Numbered from the stretch's first letter, positions 1 to 9,160 are shown. The stretch: DNA of 64,000 bases from Pukyongia sp. (GCA_030148705.1 JASBSY010000018.1:1-64000); one strand, 5' to 3'. The notes: a model not told the origin generated them from the sequence alone. A program made the numbers and translations.

Positions 1-76
1 AAAAGAAAGTTACAAAGAAAAGGACCTTTCCCCTTTTTCAGAGGCATTTTCATTGCTGCTATCGCGCAATGAAACC

Positions 77-135
77 GTATTTATTTTGCTAAATTCTCTA
101 CAGGGATTCGCGAATTCTTAACGCAAAATAAATAC
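77..135. repeat. 13-bp perfect inverted repeat with palindromic loop
   Basis: GTATTTATTTTGC at 77-89 is matched perfectly by GCAAAATAAATAC at 123-135. The 33-nt loop contains a second palindrome, ATTCGCGAAT at 106-115. The length suits a folded RNA or a small non-autonomous repeat element. No T-run follows either arm, so a simple intrinsic terminator is unlikely. Confidence 0.55.
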
Positions 136-230
136 CTATGCTGGCTGAAAAAGGAATTGGCGGCTTTTAATAAAAATAAGCCTCTAATTTCTCTCTTTTA
201 TCCCTCAATCTCTTGGTTTAGAACTAACAG

Positions 231-357
231 TTCACCACTCACCCTTAACTCTTAACTCTTAACTCTTCACGCTTCACTTCTATACTTCCGGCTTCCGGCT
301 TCAGGCTTTGGACTTCACTCCTCACCACTCACTACTCACCACTCACTATTCACTCCT
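231..357. repeat. Degenerate short tandem repeats
   Basis: Three copies of TTAACTC-type units (245-268) are followed by GGCTTCC/GGCTTCA units (about 289-308) and then by alternating CACTCACTA / CACCACTCA units (316-357). The region is C/T-rich on the plus strand and non-coding. Low-complexity tracts of this sort are common between operons in Flavobacteriaceae. Unit length is irregular and there are no spacers, so it is not a CRISPR. Confidence 0.6.
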
Positions 358-366
358 CCCAACAAC

Positions 367-1653
367 CTACAACCTCCCATCGGTTTTATCCTTGGCATAA
401 AACGATTTCACATCGAAAAGCACCGATTTTTCGTTGCGGCAGCTATCGACGTCAAAGCTTTTAAATGCATCGTGGGATACGGCCAGGACGACGGCATCGT
501 AGTTCGTGGCGATATTTTCTTCGGAAGTGAACAGCGACAGGCCAAATTCGTTTTCTACTTCTTCCTTGCCGGCCCAGGGATCGAACACATCCACGTTTAA
601 GTTGTATTTCTTTAATTCGTTTATTACATCAATCACCTTGCTGTTGCGTATATCGGGGCAATTTTCCTTAAAGGTGATGCCCAATACCAAAACCCGGCCG
701 TTTTTTACCTTGCATTCCTTTTGTATCATCAGTTTGATGATTTCCTGGGCGACATACTGCCCCATGCCGTCGTTCATACGTCTTCCGGCAAGGATAATCT
801 CCGGGTTATACCCCTCTTCTATGGCCTTCTGTGCCAGGTAATAGGGGTCTACGCCTATGCAATGCCCACCCACAAGTCCGGGAGTGAATTTTAGGAAATT
901 CCATTTGGTAGCGGCTGCTTCCAGCACATCCTGGGTGTCGATATTCATTTTCCTGAAGATCTTCGAAAGCTCGTTCACGAAGGCGATATTGATATCGCGC
1001 TGCGAATTTTCGATTACTTTGGCCGCTTCAGCCACCTTGATGCTGGGTGCCAGGTGGGTACCTGCCGTTATCACCGATTTGTACAGCTCGTCTATGTATT
1101 TTGCTGCTTCGGGCGTAGAACCGCTGGTGACCTTTAAGATTTTCGTTACTGTATGTTCTTTATCTCCCGGGTTGATGCGTTCGGGCGAATAGCCCGCATA
1201 GAAGTCGCGGTTGAATTGAAGCCCGGACCGATCCTCCAGTATGGGCACACAAATATCTTCGGTTACACCGGGGTAGACAGTGGATTCGTAAATTACCACA
1301 TCGCCCTCCTTTAAGCAGGCACCCACGGTTTCACTTGCTTTTATAAGCGGGGTGAGTACCGGCTGATTGTATTTGTTTATGGGGGTGGGTACCGTGACTA
1401 TAAATACCGTTGCTTCCTCCAGTTCGGCTGCATCGGCAGTGATATGCAGCCCGCTGTTCGATGAACCTTTCAGTACACGAGCAAGATCGTCTTTGGCAAC
1501 TTCCCTGGTATGATCCTCGCCCTTATTGAGTTGGTCTACGCGTTGCCGGTTGATATCGAAACCGATCACATGGTACTTTTCAGCAAAGGCCACAGCAAGT
1601 GGGAGTCCGACGTAACCCAGGCCTATAATGGCGATATTCGGGTGTTTTTTCAT
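367..1653 (-). CDS. UDP-N-acetyl-hexosamine 6-dehydrogenase (WbpO/TviB/WecC-like)
   Basis: NAD-dependent oxidation of a UDP-HexNAc to the corresponding uronic acid, supplying a precursor for capsule or O-antigen. The 428-residue protein has the Rossmann motif GLGYVGLP at residues 11-18, the central sequence SPERINPGD near 156-164, and the active-site segment GGHCIGVDPYY with the catalytic cysteine at about residue 265. Length is normal for the family. It is the last gene of the minus-strand run that starts with the Wza-like gene, 72 nt after the sugar transferase. Whether the substrate is UDP-GlcNAc, UDP-GalNAc or UDP-ManNAc cannot be told from motifs alone. Confidence 0.9.
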   Translation of the reverse strand: MKKHPNIAIIGLGYVGLPLAVAFAEKYHVIGFDINRQRVDQLNKGEDHTREVAKDDLARVLKGSSNSGLHITADAAELEEATVFIVTVPTPINKYNQPVLTPLIKASETVGACLKEGDVVIYESTVYPGVTEDICVPILEDRSGLQFNRDFYAGYSPERINPGDKEHTVTKILKVTSGSTPEAAKYIDELYKSVITAGTHLAPSIKVAEAAKVIENSQRDINIAFVNELSKIFRKMNIDTQDVLEAAATKWNFLKFTPGLVGGHCIGVDPYYLAQKAIEEGYNPEIILAGRRMNDGMGQYVAQEIIKLMIQKECKVKNGRVLVLGITFKENCPDIRNSKVIDVINELKKYNLNVDVFDPWAGKEEVENEFGLSLFTSEENIATNYDAVVLAVSHDAFKSFDVDSCRNEKSVLFDVKSFYAKDKTDGRL

Positions 1654-1725
1654 TTCGCGATTTTTGATCTTTAAAAGATTGCTGCAAAGATAAGATGCCG
1701 GGAAAACTTTCCCCTATAATTAGCT

Positions 1726-2340
1726 TTAAATTTGCCCCTGTTCGTAGCTGCCGCCCACGACCGAAAGCCACAGGTATCGCAGGTCCTTTAAAAATGACCA
1801 TTCCTGCTGGTACTTTCGGTTAATCTGAACCTTATCCGGCCAAATCACCCGGTCGTTGTATTGGTTGGGATCTTGCACTCTACTTAAAAGCTGGTCTTCG
1901 TTCTTGTATTTAAGTGTTGCCGGCCCGGTTATACCCGGCCTTAGCTGAAGTATATCCCTGTCAGGACCCGAAAGGGTATCGGCATATCCCGGCACATCCG
2001 GCCTGGGGCCTACTAAGCTCATCTCGCCTACCAAAACATTGAATAATTGGGGGAGTTCGTCCAGCCGGGTCTCACGTAACCAAGCCCCGAAGGGTGTTTG
2101 CTGTTGCCTGATAGCCACTATATCTTCGTGGTCGCTTCCTTTAAGGGATCTCAGTTTCAGCAAATAAAACGGTTTGCCGTAACGCCCAATTCGTAACTGG
2201 TAGTAGAGGCCGTTTTTCCCGGTACTCAGGCTGGCTCCTATCCATAAGATTATAAGGGGTACGATCAGCAGCGGGATAGCAATGACCGATACACTGAGGT
2301 CGAAACCCCGTTTTATAGTTTGTTGATTGTTGGTAAGCAT
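1726..2340 (-). CDS. Undecaprenyl-phosphate priming sugar transferase (small PGT type)
   Basis: Transfers a sugar-1-phosphate from a UDP-sugar to undecaprenyl phosphate, the first membrane step of repeat-unit assembly. The 204-residue protein is the short, PglC/WcaJ-C-terminal form: an N-terminal KRGFDL motif and one hydrophobic segment (about residues 13-36, probably re-entrant), then YYQLRIGRYGKPFYLLKLRS, the acidic dyad in RLDELPQL and VGPRPDVPGY. The usual KFRTM motif reads KLRSL here. It lies 32 nt downstream of the Wzc-like kinase gene and shares its direction, which fits a joint role in capsule or exopolysaccharide production. Confidence 0.92.
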   Translation of the reverse strand: MLTNNQQTIKRGFDLSVSVIAIPLLIVPLIILWIGASLSTGKNGLYYQLRIGRYGKPFYLLKLRSLKGSDHEDIVAIRQQQTPFGAWLRETRLDELPQLFNVLVGEMSLVGPRPDVPGYADTLSGPDRDILQLRPGITGPATLKYKNEDQLLSRVQDPNQYNDRVIWPDKVQINRKYQQEWSFLKDLRYLWLSVVGGSYEQGQI

Positions 2341-2372
2341 AGGTCTGTAGCTATCCTTATTGGAATAGGCTG

Positions 2373-4847
2373 TTATTTTTTAAACAGCTTCCGGAAAAAT
2401 CTCTTTATACGCTTTCCAAGCGGCATTTTTCGGTCGTCATCGTGATACCCATGACCATATCCATAGCCGTAGCCATAGCCGTAACCGTATCCATAACCGT
2501 AGCCGTAGCCGTATTTGGCCTTGCCTTCAAAAAAGTTAAGCACAAAGCTGATGTTGGTGATCTCTCCGTTTTTGTACTTTTCATTGATAAGCCCGAACAT
2601 TCCTTTCTTGGTGTGGTTCTGCCGGACCATATAAATGGTGGCATCGGCGTATTTAAGCAATTCCAGGGAATCTGAAACAAGGCCCATAGGCGGTGAATCC
2701 AACACTATATAATCGTAATGTTCCTTGAGGTAGTTTATCAGCTGCTTCATTCTGTCGGTCATAAGCAATTCAGACGGATTAGGCGGAATAGGGCCCGCGG
2801 TGATCACATCCAGGTGTTCCACCTGTGTTTTCTGGATGATATCTTCCTCGGTGGCCTCGTCTATCAGGTAATTTACCACCCCGATCTCGTTGTTGATCTC
2901 AAAGTCATCGAAGATTTTGGGTTTCCGAAGGTCGAGCCCTACCAACACCGTACGCTTTTCACTTAGCGCAAATACCGAGGCGATGTTTATGGAACAGAAG
3001 GTTTTTCCTTCCCCACTTACCGAAGAAGTTACCAGTACTGTCTTAGTGCCTTTTATATTCTGCTGCTTATAGATGAATTGCAGGCTGGACCGCAGGGAAC
3101 GGAAGGCCTCCGTAATCACCGATTTGGGGCGGCTTATCACCGCCAGGTTGTTGTCAAGGCGACTCTTTCCTATGACGCCCAGGATGGGGATTTTCGACAG
3201 CCGTTCTATATCTTTTACCGTATGAATGCGGGTATCGAAGAACACGCGGCCAAACACATAGATAAAGGGTATAAGCAGACCGAATAACAGGGCCATGATA
3301 TAATTCAGGCGGGTGTTAGGGCCAACCTTGCCCCCACCGGTATCCTTGGCAGGGTCGATCACCATCACATCACTTACGTTGGCAGCCTCCACCAGTTTGG
3401 CTTCGCTTCGCTTATCCAGGAAAAGATTATAGGTGGCCTGGCTGAGTTTATAGCGGCGCTCTATTTTAAGCAGTCCCTGTTGCTCACGGGGCAGTTTCCT
3501 GATCTCGGCTTCGTTCTTGTAAATTTCATTGTTCACGTCCTGCAGCTCTTCCTGTTTCAGGCCTTTCGAGGAAGTTATGTTCTCCAGCAGTACTTTCTTA
3601 ATCGCGTTGATCTGCCGGTCGATATCCTTGAAGATAGGAGCATCTTCCTTATAGGAGTATTCCAGGGTGTTTCGTTCCCGGGCTTTGGACACAATGAGGC
3701 CAACACCTTCTACCACGCTACCTTCCTTGATCCCTGCTACCGACGGTGCGGGCACATCCCGGTAATCGGTGCGGTTTATCAGGTAACTCTCCAGGGTGTT
3801 GTAATAACTAAGTTCTCTTAAGATGTTCTCCCTTCTGAGGTCGAGGGTATTGAGCCGCTGGTTGATGTCACGGCCTTCGGTTGCCAGATCGAAGATGGCG
3901 TTGTCGTTCTTGTATTTGTTGAGTTCCTCTTCTACGGCTGCCAGGTCTGCCGCTTTCTCACCCAGGCTGCTGTCGATGAATTTTATCGTCTTGGTGGCAA
4001 AGAGGTTTTTGCGTTTTAGCATATTCTTGTCTAAAACGTGTACGGAGGTATTGAGGAAATCCACCAGTTTAGCCTTGTTGGTGCCGTTCATCCGAAGACG
4101 GAGGATGGAGGAGCCCTGGGATTCGGGCTGCACGTTTACGTTTAAGTATTGCTTCACCACCCCGTCGAACTGGTTAAATTGGAAATAGTACACCTTCCCT
4201 GGAACGGCAGGAATTTCGGGATTGGCTACCAGGGTACCACTAAAGAAGGGCAGGTCTATGCGTTCTCCCAGCTTGTATTCCTTTCTGAACTCGTTGGCTT
4301 CAAAGAATCGGTAGATCTTCTCTTTGGTCTCATCGTACATCTGAAGGGTTTGCACCTTGCTCTCAACAAAGCTCATGGCCAGGTCGAAACGAATGGAATC
4401 TTTGAATTCCACTTTAAACTGTTTCCACAACAATTGCGGACTGGAGGTATCCACCGCTACTTCGAACGGGGTTTGTTTGTAGGCATCCACCTGCTGATAT
4501 TTTCCATCCCGGAGATAGGTGAGGTAATATTGCAACCGCTGTACAACCTCTTCGTTGTGGGAGCGGGACTTTAAGGTGATTATGGCGGTATTTACCTTAT
4601 CGGTGGTTCCTCCCCAGTTAAAGGTAAGACTGGTGTTGGTAGTAAAAAAAGGATTTTGATCGTCCTTTATGGAAACCATATTCTCGATCTGGTAGATAGG
4701 CAACTTACGGACGTTAATATAATAGGCTATGCTGAATGCAATGGCGAGAGAGATAAGGAATAACGGCCAGTACGACAACAACTTAAAGAGAAACCCCCTA
4801 AAGTCGAAGTTGGTTTGCATTTCGTTTATTTCGAACTCTTCGCTCAT
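2373..4847 (-). CDS. wzc: Wzc-like polysaccharide co-polymerase / BY-kinase
   Basis: Inner-membrane polysaccharide co-polymerase with a cytoplasmic bacterial tyrosine kinase, controlling chain length and export with the Wza protein encoded just upstream. The 824 residues comprise a Wzz domain with a first membrane segment near residues 28-46, a long periplasmic coiled-coil region, a second membrane segment near 512-535, and the kinase: Walker A SSVSGEGKT near 606-614, Walker A' VLVGLDLRKPK, Walker B YDYIVLDSPP near 712. The C-terminus has ten uninterrupted Tyr-Gly pairs (about residues 779-798) then HGYH and a basic tail, the expected autophosphorylation cluster. Start codon directly follows the wza stop. 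Confidence 0.95.
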   Translation of the reverse strand: MSEEFEINEMQTNFDFRGFLFKLLSYWPLFLISLAIAFSIAYYINVRKLPIYQIENMVSIKDDQNPFFTTNTSLTFNWGGTTDKVNTAIITLKSRSHNEEVVQRLQYYLTYLRDGKYQQVDAYKQTPFEVAVDTSSPQLLWKQFKVEFKDSIRFDLAMSFVESKVQTLQMYDETKEKIYRFFEANEFRKEYKLGERIDLPFFSGTLVANPEIPAVPGKVYYFQFNQFDGVVKQYLNVNVQPESQGSSILRLRMNGTNKAKLVDFLNTSVHVLDKNMLKRKNLFATKTIKFIDSSLGEKAADLAAVEEELNKYKNDNAIFDLATEGRDINQRLNTLDLRRENILRELSYYNTLESYLINRTDYRDVPAPSVAGIKEGSVVEGVGLIVSKARERNTLEYSYKEDAPIFKDIDRQINAIKKVLLENITSSKGLKQEELQDVNNEIYKNEAEIRKLPREQQGLLKIERRYKLSQATYNLFLDKRSEAKLVEAANVSDVMVIDPAKDTGGGKVGPNTRLNYIMALLFGLLIPFIYVFGRVFFDTRIHTVKDIERLSKIPILGVIGKSRLDNNLAVISRPKSVITEAFRSLRSSLQFIYKQQNIKGTKTVLVTSSVSGEGKTFCSINIASVFALSEKRTVLVGLDLRKPKIFDDFEINNEIGVVNYLIDEATEEDIIQKTQVEHLDVITAGPIPPNPSELLMTDRMKQLINYLKEHYDYIVLDSPPMGLVSDSLELLKYADATIYMVRQNHTKKGMFGLINEKYKNGEITNISFVLNFFEGKAKYGYGYGYGYGYGYGYGYGYGHGYHDDDRKMPLGKRIKRFFRKLFKK
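2454..2513 (-). repeat. Hexanucleotide repeat encoding (Tyr-Gly)10
   Basis: Ten degenerate hexamers of the type TAY-GGN encode ten consecutive Tyr-Gly pairs at the end of the Wzc-like kinase. The third codon bases vary between units, so the repeat is imperfect at the DNA level, which lowers but does not remove the potential for slippage. Confidence 0.85.
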
Positions 4848-5645
4848 TTACAGTCGGATAAATAACAATATGGTTGTTGTGAGTGCGGTGATCACCGTTA
4901 AGATGGTTGTAAGACTCTGCAGGCCTGTGGTTCCCGTTCCAAGAGATTTTTGAGGCAAAGGATTTACCAGGATAAGGTCGTTGGGCTTTACGTAATAATA
5001 AGGCGAATTCATCGCTTCTATGGTCGTAAGGTCTATATGATGCACCTTTTGGCCCAGGGGGTATTGCCGTATCACCACTATGTTGGTCTTATCGCCGGTA
5101 ACGGGTATATCCCCGCTGTTGGCGATGGCTTCCATAATAGTAACCTGGTCCCTGTAAATTATTTTAGAGCCCGGATTCCCTATTTCCCCATTGATCGTGT
5201 ATCTGATACCGGCCAATTTCACCGTTACAAAGATGTTGGCCTCCTCCTTAAAGTAGTCTTGCAGCAGCAGTCGCTCCAGCTCCTCTCTTACCTCTTCCAC
5301 CGTATAACCCAGCACATTCACTTCCCCTATGCTGGGGATCCTGATATTGCCATGGGGATCCACCACGAATCCATCGAAATACAACTGTTCTTCCCGCTGT
5401 GCATTGATGTTTGAAGCGTCGCTTACCGGGTTAAAGATTCCTACGGTCTCCTGGTCGAGCGCCTTCACACGTATACTTAAGAGGTCGTTTATCTGCAGAC
5501 GGTATGGTTCCTGGGTCTTGCGTACCGTAATCAGGCTGTCGGCCTGTATAGTATCTTCCTGGAGGTAGGTTAATTGCTTTTGGGAGACACAGGAGGAGAC
5601 GAGTATTGCTATAAGCAGAAATAGGAATACACAGTTGGATTTCAT
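4848..5645 (-). CDS. wza: Wza-type outer-membrane polysaccharide export lipoprotein
   Basis: Outer-membrane channel component for capsule or exopolysaccharide. The 265-residue protein begins with a lipoprotein signal ending SSCVSQ (cysteine at residue 19), followed by the polysaccharide export domain (YRLQINDLLSIRV, near 51-63) and an SLBB-type region (YTINGEIGNPG, then VTIMEAIANSGD). The C-terminus has a hydrophobic stretch (TTILTVITALTTTILLF) of the kind that forms the outer-membrane helix of Wza. It is first in the minus-strand operon; a -7 box lies 24 nt upstream of the start codon. Confidence 0.93.
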   Translation of the reverse strand: MKSNCVFLFLLIAILVSSCVSQKQLTYLQEDTIQADSLITVRKTQEPYRLQINDLLSIRVKALDQETVGIFNPVSDASNINAQREEQLYFDGFVVDPHGNIRIPSIGEVNVLGYTVEEVREELERLLLQDYFKEEANIFVTVKLAGIRYTINGEIGNPGSKIIYRDQVTIMEAIANSGDIPVTGDKTNIVVIRQYPLGQKVHHIDLTTIEAMNSPYYYVKPNDLILVNPLPQKSLGTGTTGLQSLTTILTVITALTTTILLFIRL

Positions 5646-5668
5646 AGGTCGCCGGGGTTGATACGGAA

Positions 5669-5676
5669 CAAATATA
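5669..5676 (-). promoter_or_regulatory. -7 box of polysaccharide operon promoter
   Basis: On the minus strand this reads TATATTTG, a full match to the Bacteroidota -7 consensus TAnnTTTG, 24 nt before the wza ATG. No good -33 TTG was found at the expected distance. Confidence 0.45.
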
Positions 5677-5752
5677 GCGTATGCTCAGTAATAATAAAAT
5701 ATATTTTAGAGTAACTGCCCAATTTCCATTTAATTTGTAAAAAAATTGAAAT

Positions 5753-7624
5753 GTGAACTACCTTTCGGTCGAACAAATAAGCAAATCCTACGGTGAACTC
5801 AGCCTTTTCAGCGATATTTCCTTCGGAATAAATGCGGGTCAGAAAGTTGGGTTTGTAGCCAAGAACGGAACCGGAAAGACCTCGCTGCTCAATATACTCT
5901 CGGGCAAGGACAGTCCGGATTCGGGTACGGTTGTCTTCAGAAAGAATTTAAAGGTGGCATTTCTGGCGCAGGAACCGGATCTCGATCCGAAACTCACGGT
6001 GGAAGAAACCATCTTCTCTGCCGATAACGAAATCCTTAAGATCATAGAACGCTACGAAAAAGCCATCCTGAACCCCGAAGACCAGGACGAGTACCAAAAG
6101 GCCTTCGATGCCATGGACGCCCACAGCGCCTGGGATTTTGAGACCCTTTACAAACAGATCCTCTTTAAGCTGAACCTGGATGAGCTGGACAAGAAAGTCT
6201 CTAAACTGAGTGGTGGGCAGAAAAAACGCCTTGCCCTGGCCAATGCCCTGCTCAGGCAGCCCGATCTGTTAATAATGGATGAGCCAACCAATCACCTCGA
6301 CCTGGAGATGATAGAATGGCTGGAGAACTTTTTCGCAAAAGAGAATATTACGCTCTTTATGGTGACCCACGACCGCTATTTTTTGGAACGGGTATGCAAT
6401 GAGATCGTGGAACTGGATAACGGCCAATTGTACACCTATAAAGGGAATTACAGTTACTACCTGGAAAAACGTGACGCCCGCATTGAAAATGAAGCCACCG
6501 AAACCGGCAAGGCCAAGCAACTCTTTAAAAAGGAACTGGAATGGATGCGCCGGCAACCCAAGGCGAGAACTACCAAGAGCAAATCGCGCATAGAGGATTT
6601 TCACGAGATCAAAGTCAGGGCGGGGAAACGACGTGCAGATCACGAGGTGCAACTGGAACTGAACATGGAACGCCTGGGCACCAAGACCGTGGAACTTCAC
6701 GGGGTCTCAAAATCCTTTGGCGACCATACCCTTTTCGAACGCTTCGATTATAACTTCCTGAGAGGCGAACGGGTTGGTATTATAGGTAAGAACGGAACCG
6801 GTAAGTCTACCTTCCTAAACATAATCACCGGGTCATTGAAGCCGGATACAGGCAAGGTAGTGATCGGGGAAACAGTTCACTTCGGCTACTATACCCAAAG
6901 GGGAATCAAGGTAAAAGAAGGCGTGAAGGTTATCGACGTAATTCGGGAATTCGGCGATTATATCCCGCTTAAGAAGGGTAGGCAGATCTCAGCACAGCAA
7001 TTGCTGGAGCGGTTTCTGTTCGACAGGAAGAAGCAGTACGACTATGTGGAGAAATTAAGCGGGGGCGAATTAAAACGACTCTACCTCTGTACCGTACTTA
7101 TTAAAAATCCAAATTTTCTTATCCTCGATGAGCCAACAAACGACCTGGACATCGTGACGCTGAACGTACTCGAGAATTTCCTGCTGGATTTTCCCGGATG
7201 TATCATCATAGTATCCCACGACCGCTATTTTATGGATAAGATCGTGGACCACCTGTTTGTCTTCAAAGGAAACGGCAGCATAGAGGATTTCCCGGGCAAT
7301 TATTCCGATTACCGAACCTATACGGAAAGCGAGGCTGTAAAACCGGAAGTGACGGTAGCTTCAGAAGCAAAGAAAAAGAACAACTGGAAAGACGGGAGTA
7401 CCGGGGTAAAACTAAGCTATAACGAGCAAAAGGAGTACCAGAAGCTAGAGAAGGAAATCGCAGGTCTGGAAAAGGAAAAGGAAGCACTACAGGCTAAATT
7501 TGCCACCGAGAACTGGGAAGGGGAAGAGATTGATAAGCAGTCGCAAAAATTTCAGTCGCTGGTCGATGCAATTGAAGAAAAAACCGAACGCTGGTTCGAG
7601 CTGTCGGCTAAAATGGAATCATAA
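5753..7624 (+). CDS. ABC-F family ATPase (Uup-like)
   Basis: Soluble protein with two ABC ATPase domains and no membrane domain, the ABC-F architecture; members act on the ribosome, and the Uup branch is linked to ribosome or DNA integrity. The 623 residues show Walker A NGTGKTS near residue 38, signature LSGGQKKRLALANALL, Walker B LLIMDEPTNHLDLE, a basic interdomain linker (RQPKARTTKSKSRIEDF), a second Walker A IGKNGTGKS, LSGGELKRLYLC, LILDEPTNDLD and a C-terminal coiled coil rich in Glu and Lys (about 555-620). The start is GTG; the overlapping ATG is out of frame. The methyltransferase gene follows after 2 nt. Confidence 0.93.
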   Translation: MNYLSVEQISKSYGELSLFSDISFGINAGQKVGFVAKNGTGKTSLLNILSGKDSPDSGTVVFRKNLKVAFLAQEPDLDPKLTVEETIFSADNEILKIIERYEKAILNPEDQDEYQKAFDAMDAHSAWDFETLYKQILFKLNLDELDKKVSKLSGGQKKRLALANALLRQPDLLIMDEPTNHLDLEMIEWLENFFAKENITLFMVTHDRYFLERVCNEIVELDNGQLYTYKGNYSYYLEKRDARIENEATETGKAKQLFKKELEWMRRQPKARTTKSKSRIEDFHEIKVRAGKRRADHEVQLELNMERLGTKTVELHGVSKSFGDHTLFERFDYNFLRGERVGIIGKNGTGKSTFLNIITGSLKPDTGKVVIGETVHFGYYTQRGIKVKEGVKVIDVIREFGDYIPLKKGRQISAQQLLERFLFDRKKQYDYVEKLSGGELKRLYLCTVLIKNPNFLILDEPTNDLDIVTLNVLENFLLDFPGCIIIVSHDRYFMDKIVDHLFVFKGNGSIEDFPGNYSDYRTYTESEAVKPEVTVASEAKKKNNWKDGSTGVKLSYNEQKEYQKLEKEIAGLEKEKEALQAKFATENWEGEEIDKQSQKFQSLVDAIEEKTERWFELSAKMES

Positions 7625-7626
7625 AC

Positions 7627-8400
7627 ATGTGGTACCTGCTTAAATCGTATTTGAAGTTTCTGATGCGGTCCGGCAATCAGCACGGCATCCACTCCCCTTT
7701 TGTTTATAATCTGGTAACCCGATGCTTTTACGATAAACACAATTACGGCGAATACGCGATTCTGGATGCCTATCGCAAGCGGCTATATGAAGATAACAGC
7801 CTAATTGAGGTTAGTGATTTCGGAGCGGGGTCGAGGGTCTTTAAAACGAACAGACGCAGGCTAAACCGCATTGCAAAAGTGGCCGGGATTTCCAAGAAAC
7901 GTCAATGGTTGTTGTTCCGATTAAGTCGATACCTCGGGGCGACCGACGTTTTGGAACTTGGTACTTCTCTCGGCCTTGGAACGATAGCTTTGGCGCTTTC
8001 AAACCCTAAGGCGAAAGTTATAAGCGTGGAAGGATGCGGGCAGACAGCCAAAAAAGCCCAGATTTTTTTAGACGAGTTTGCTATTGAAAATGTTTCAATT
8101 AAAGTTGAGAGGTTCGAAGATCTCTTCGGAAAAATTCCGGACCGGCCATTCGACCTGATCTATTTGGACGGGAATCATTCGGGGGAAGCCACCCTGAGGT
8201 ATTTCGAGCAACTGAAGGGCAAGCTGCACAATGATTCGGTAGTGATCCTGGATGATATTTATATCAACAGCGGAATGACAGCGGCCTGGAACAGCATCCG
8301 GAAGGATAAAAAGGTTAGGGTGAGCATCGATACTTTTTACTGGGGGCTGGCTTTTTTCAGAAAAGAACAGAAAAAACAACATTTTATCATCCGTTTGTAA
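7627..8400 (+). CDS. SAM-dependent O-methyltransferase-like protein
   Basis: Class I methyltransferase fold of 257 residues. The SAM-binding motif I is VLELGTSLGLGT (near residue 114), with an acidic VISVEG at strand 2 and the motif FDLIYLDGNHS further on, which resembles the catechol O-methyltransferase-type family. An N-terminal segment of about 90 residues (MWYLLKSYLKFLMRSGNQHG onward) is extra and recurs in Bacteroidota homologues. It follows the ABC-F gene by 2 nt and is presumably co-transcribed. The substrate is unknown. Confidence 0.8.
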   Translation: MWYLLKSYLKFLMRSGNQHGIHSPFVYNLVTRCFYDKHNYGEYAILDAYRKRLYEDNSLIEVSDFGAGSRVFKTNRRRLNRIAKVAGISKKRQWLLFRLSRYLGATDVLELGTSLGLGTIALALSNPKAKVISVEGCGQTAKKAQIFLDEFAIENVSIKVERFEDLFGKIPDRPFDLIYLDGNHSGEATLRYFEQLKGKLHNDSVVILDDIYINSGMTAAWNSIRKDKKVRVSIDTFYWGLAFFRKEQKKQHFIIRL

Positions 8401-8472
8401 CATAGGGGTGCCGGCTGCGTCCTATGCTAAAAACCATTATCTTGCAATCATTAAAACTCCACCATCACATCT

Positions 8473-9159
8473 ATGGATTATGTAATTAAGATTCGGGGAA
8501 TTCGAAGGGACTTTCCATTGGGACAGGAAATTGTAAAGGTTCTTATGGGGATCGATCTGGATATAGAACGTGGCGAATACGTGGCTCTGATGGGGCCTTC
8601 CGGTTCGGGAAAATCCACCCTGATGAACATACTTGGTTGCCTGGACACCCCTACGGCGGGAACCTATGAGTTAAACGGTAAGGACGTGAGCAATATGACC
8701 GATGATGAGCTTGCCGAGATCAGGAACAAGGAGATTGGTTTTGTGTTTCAGACCTTTAACCTGCTTCCACGGACCACAGCCCTGGAAAATGTGGCCCTGC
8801 CAATGATCTACGCCGGTGCCTCCAAGTCGGAACGCAAACAAAGAGCCGAAACCGTGCTCACAGAAGTGGGCCTGGCCGACAGGATGGATCATAAGCCCAA
8901 CCAGTTATCGGGCGGGCAACGCCAACGGGTGGCTGTAGGCCGGGCTCTGGTGAACAAACCTTCCATAATCCTGGCCGATGAACCTACAGGGAATCTGGAC
9001 TCTAAAACTTCCCTGGAGATCATGAAACTCTTCGACGACATACATGCGCTTGGCAATACCGTTATTCTGGTTACCCACGAAGAAGAAGTAGCCCGTCATG
9101 CCCATCGCGTTATCCGGCTTAGAGACGGTATGGTAGAGAGCGATACCCGTCAGAAATAA
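8473..9159 (+). CDS. LolD/MacB-type ABC transporter ATP-binding protein
   Basis: The 228-residue ATPase has Walker [15 protein letters not shown]-loop [17 protein letters not shown], signature [15 protein letters not shown] and Walker [17 protein letters not shown], which together are typical of the LolD/MacB/FtsE subgroup that works with FtsX-fold permeases on lipoprotein release or other periplasmic-face work. No permease gene is adjacent, so its partner must be elsewhere. It sits 72 nt after the O-methyltransferase-like gene. An ECF-promoter-like pair of elements in that gap is discussed as a weak finding. Confidence 0.92.
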   Translation: MDYVIKIRGIRRDFPLGQEIVKVLMGIDLDIERGEYVALMGPSGSGKSTLMNILGCLDTPTAGTYELNGKDVSNMTDDELAEIRNKEIGFVFQTFNLLPRTTALENVALPMIYAGASKSERKQRAETVLTEVGLADRMDHKPNQLSGGQRQRVAVGRALVNKPSIILADEPTGNLDSKTSLEIMKLFDDIHALGNTVILVTHEEEVARHAHRVIRLRDGMVESDTRQK

Positions 9160-9160
9160 G

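Larger units (their letters stand above)
1..366. other. Intergenic end of polysaccharide operon; no gene recognised
   Basis: This stretch downstream of the UDP-sugar dehydrogenase holds no recognisable gene. A frame on the plus strand is open from the window edge to a stop at 119-121 (about 39 residues, beginning KESYKEKDL). It could be the tail of a small or decayed gene, but nothing in it matches a family I know. The rest is a 13-bp inverted repeat (77-135), a short GGCTT/AAGCC hairpin (162-182) and degenerate short tandem repeats (231-357). Confidence 0.5.

Noticed and set aside
231-357. Repeated short units that might suggest a CRISPR array
   Set aside because: Units are 7-10 nt, irregular and without spacers; no cas gene is present.
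2442-2675. Plus-strand frame with Val/Ala repeats opposite the Tyr-Gly tail
   Set aside because: It is produced by the hexamer repeat of the Wzc-like kinase read on the other strand.
6269-6700. Minus-strand open frame of 143 codons inside the ABC-F gene
   Set aside because: The plus-strand ABC motifs span the same bases; the antisense frame is a shadow.
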